From: an uncultured Microcoleaceae cyanobacterium
GTDB lineage: Bacteria > Cyanobacteriota > Cyanobacteriia > Cyanobacteriales > Microcoleaceae
DNA length: 6,916 nucleotides
Reading direction: 5' to 3'
Assembly (NCBI GenBank): GCA_938083405.1
Contig: CALKCV010000481.1
Span: forward strand, 1-6,916
The translations under genes and the position numbers were made by a program. The notes below the pieces were generated by a model. That model ran no database searches. It worked only from the letters and a program-made list of their open reading frames with translations, and had not been told where the DNA came from. Positions 5,725-6,916 of this stretch are shown piece by piece (position 1 is the stretch's first letter; each line of letters opens with the position of its first letter).

Positions 5725-6852
5725 TTAAACCTTTGGGCAGATAAAAAGGATTGGGAAATAACATCAATTTCCGATCCAAACAACAACTTCACCCAGATAA
5801 AAATTCATCCAGCAACAGAAATATCATTCTCACCTCCCAAAACCCTAGAAGCCAAAATTCACCATAATTTAACCGACAAAAAACTCATTTCCCCAGAAAC
5901 ATTTGTCGCAGTAATACCCGACGGGCGGGTTTGGACGTACAAAATTAATTTTGTCGTAATTACTTCAGAAAATAGACTTTTACAAGAAGCCACTCGCAGA
6001 AAAAAATACCCCGAAGATTTGATCCTGTCTTCCCCTAAAATGCCTCCGATTTTTAAGATCGACGGTACCGTAGCAGCTATCTTAGGTCCTAACAATTATT
6101 TTACTTGGATCGCTCAGGTAATTCCCCAGATAGAACTTTTACGTCGAAGCGGGATAGACATGGAGACGATAGACAAATTTGCCATTCATTTTTCTAATAA
6201 ATCTTTTCAGAAACAAACCTTAAATCTCCTCGGCATTCCCCAAGAAAAAATAGTAAGCCTCGCCGATCGCCACCACATTCAAGCCAGCAAATTAATAGTT
6301 CCGTCGCCACTGGTAACTCAAGAACCCATTCATGTAAGAATTCCCGAATGGAGTTACGAATTTCTCAAACGAGAATTTTTAGCCGGAAAAGATGCCAACA
6401 ATATTCCTAAAAAAAGACGCATCTATATCAGTCGCAGTAAAGCCCAAATTCGTCAAGTTGTCAACGAAAAAGAGGTGATGGAATTTCTCAGTCAATACGG
6501 TTTTGAAAGCGTCGTCCTCGAATCATTGCCAGTAGTAGAACAGGCATCTTTAATGGCAGAAGCAGAAGCCGTAATTTCTCCCCACGGGGCGGGACTTACT
6601 AATGCTATTTTCTGCTCTCCTGGCACTAAGCTAATAGAAATATTTTCACCAATTTATGTAGTAAAGACCTATTGGATAATTAGCGATCGCTGCCAATTGG
6701 ATTATTATTACATGATGGGAGAGAAAACTTTTGACGACCCCCACGCCAAACGTCTTGCTAAATCACCTTTAGAGCAAAGATGTCGCTTTAAAAATATTTT
6801 TGTCAGCATCGATCGTCTGGCAGAGATGATGAAGTTTGCTGGATTAATTTAA
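4705..6852 (+). CDS. TPR protein with C-terminal GT61 (DUF563)-type glycosyltransferase
   Basis: The product (715 aa) begins at residue 1 with ten TPRs of exactly 34 residues each (1-340; several carry AIASY...AIELNPN), a helical protein-binding scaffold. A linker (341-398) leads to a GT61-like catalytic region: VIPDGRVW (403-410), LGPNNYFTWIAQVIPQI (460-476), RRIYISRSKAQIRQVVNE (571-588), EQASLMAEAEAVISPHGAGL (612-631) and KLIEIFSP (642-649). GT61 enzymes transfer sugars such as xylose, arabinose or GlcNAc from nucleotide donors; the sugar here cannot be inferred. There is no signal peptide or membrane segment, so a cytoplasmic, possibly complex-bound enzyme is likely. The ATG has no Shine-Dalgarno and no in-frame upstream alternative, and the first TPR begins at it. 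The gene is divergent from the sulfotransferase block, which suggests a shared role in making a decorated glycan. TPR and GT61 assignments are firm; the substrate is unknown. Confidence 0.94.
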   Translation: MNYLLEAKRLQKQGKLTEAIALYRKGIAFNPNFSWYYYHLGECLAQMGNLDEAIASYRQAIELNPNSAIFYHKLGSTLGSNRDFEAAIIALKSALQFKKNLDKIHYELGEIFTKQGLLNKAIASYENARKINPNFSECHSKLGAVLSTQKKWGKAVAAYRRAIEINPNSFEDIYSLAKTLEKQEKLKQAIASYCQAIKLNPNIATVHQRLGNSLKKLSRPQGAIASYKRAIELDPKRVAVRRQLARTFQELGRLGPAIKAYRHLVEMDGNNPENYYNLGLLLAKKNNISEAISCYLECLKIDANYKQVYQKLGDTLKQLGHVEAAETCYQEKLSEDLWEKLNLWADKKDWEITSISDPNNNFTQIKIHPATEISFSPPKTLEAKIHHNLTDKKLISPETFVAVIPDGRVWTYKINFVVITSENRLLQEATRRKKYPEDLILSSPKMPPIFKIDGTVAAILGPNNYFTWIAQVIPQIELLRRSGIDMETIDKFAIHFSNKSFQKQTLNLLGIPQEKIVSLADRHHIQASKLIVPSPLVTQEPIHVRIPEWSYEFLKREFLAGKDANNIPKKRRIYISRSKAQIRQVVNEKEVMEFLSQYGFESVVLESLPVVEQASLMAEAEAVISPHGAGLTNAIFCSPGTKLIEIFSPIYVVKTYWIISDRCQLDYYYMMGEKTFDDPHAKRLAKSPLEQRCRFKNIFVSIDRLAEMMKFAGLI

Positions 6853-6869
6853 CTTTTTAGGCTGGCATT

Positions 6870-6915
6870 AATCTGGCTTAGTTTCCCCGTCTGGGGCGGG
6901 TTCTATTTCCAGATT
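6870..6915 (+). terminator. Possible terminator stem-loop, cut by the window edge
   Basis: AATCTGG (6870-6876) pairs with CCAGATT (6909-6915), enclosing an inner CCCC-GTCT-GGGG stem (6885-6896), 17 bases after the stop of the glycosyltransferase gene. The last visible bases are TTT. Whether a T-tract continues cannot be seen, so the call is weak. Confidence 0.3.
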
Positions 6916-6916
6916 T

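Noticed and set aside
5345..6095. Two minus-strand frames (5345-5578 and 5859-6095)
   Set aside because: Both are opposite the TPR-GT61 gene and lack domain features; shadows of its codon pattern.

Overview
The window comes from a cyanobacterium, most likely a filamentous one. HIP1 octamers (GCGATCGC) occur eight times in 6.9 kb, where about 0.1 would be expected by chance. There are also heptanucleotide tandem arrays and a small dispersed palindrome of a kind common in filamentous cyanobacterial genomes. The protein families, read by eye, fit this. The lineage is an inference; no rRNA or tRNA is present.

Layout. Positions 1-4426 carry three genes on the minus strand, transcribed in the order 4426>3191, 3153>1261 and 1141>1 (the last runs off the left edge). 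They encode (i) a PAPS-dependent sulfotransferase with an N-terminal accessory domain, (ii) a large fusion of sulfotransferase, accessory domain and SAM-dependent methyltransferase, and (iii) a second sulfotransferase of the same subfamily as (ii), again with the accessory domain, which lacks only its 3' end. The gene at 1-1141 is fully open for 380 codons and would be missed by an ORF caller that needs both a start and a stop. The 119-bp gap between (ii) and (iii) is built almost entirely of repeats: two heptamer arrays flanking two palindromes. A 278-bp divergent intergenic region (4427-4704) separates this block from a plus-strand gene at 4705-6852. That gene encodes ten exact 34-residue TPRs followed by a GT61 (DUF563)-type glycosyltransferase domain. 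The last 64 bases hold a possible terminator cut by the window edge.

How the genes may work together. Three sulfotransferase domains, one methyltransferase domain and one glycosyltransferase form a plausible glycan assembly and decoration module, in which a GT61 enzyme adds a sugar and the others add sulfate and methyl groups to an exopolysaccharide, glycolipid or glycoprotein. The substrate cannot be read from the sequence. The most distinctive observations are one accessory beta-type domain found in all three minus-strand proteins at different positions, the single-chain sulfotransferase-methyltransferase fusion, and the invasion of the third gene's coding sequence by the dispersed palindrome in two reading frames.
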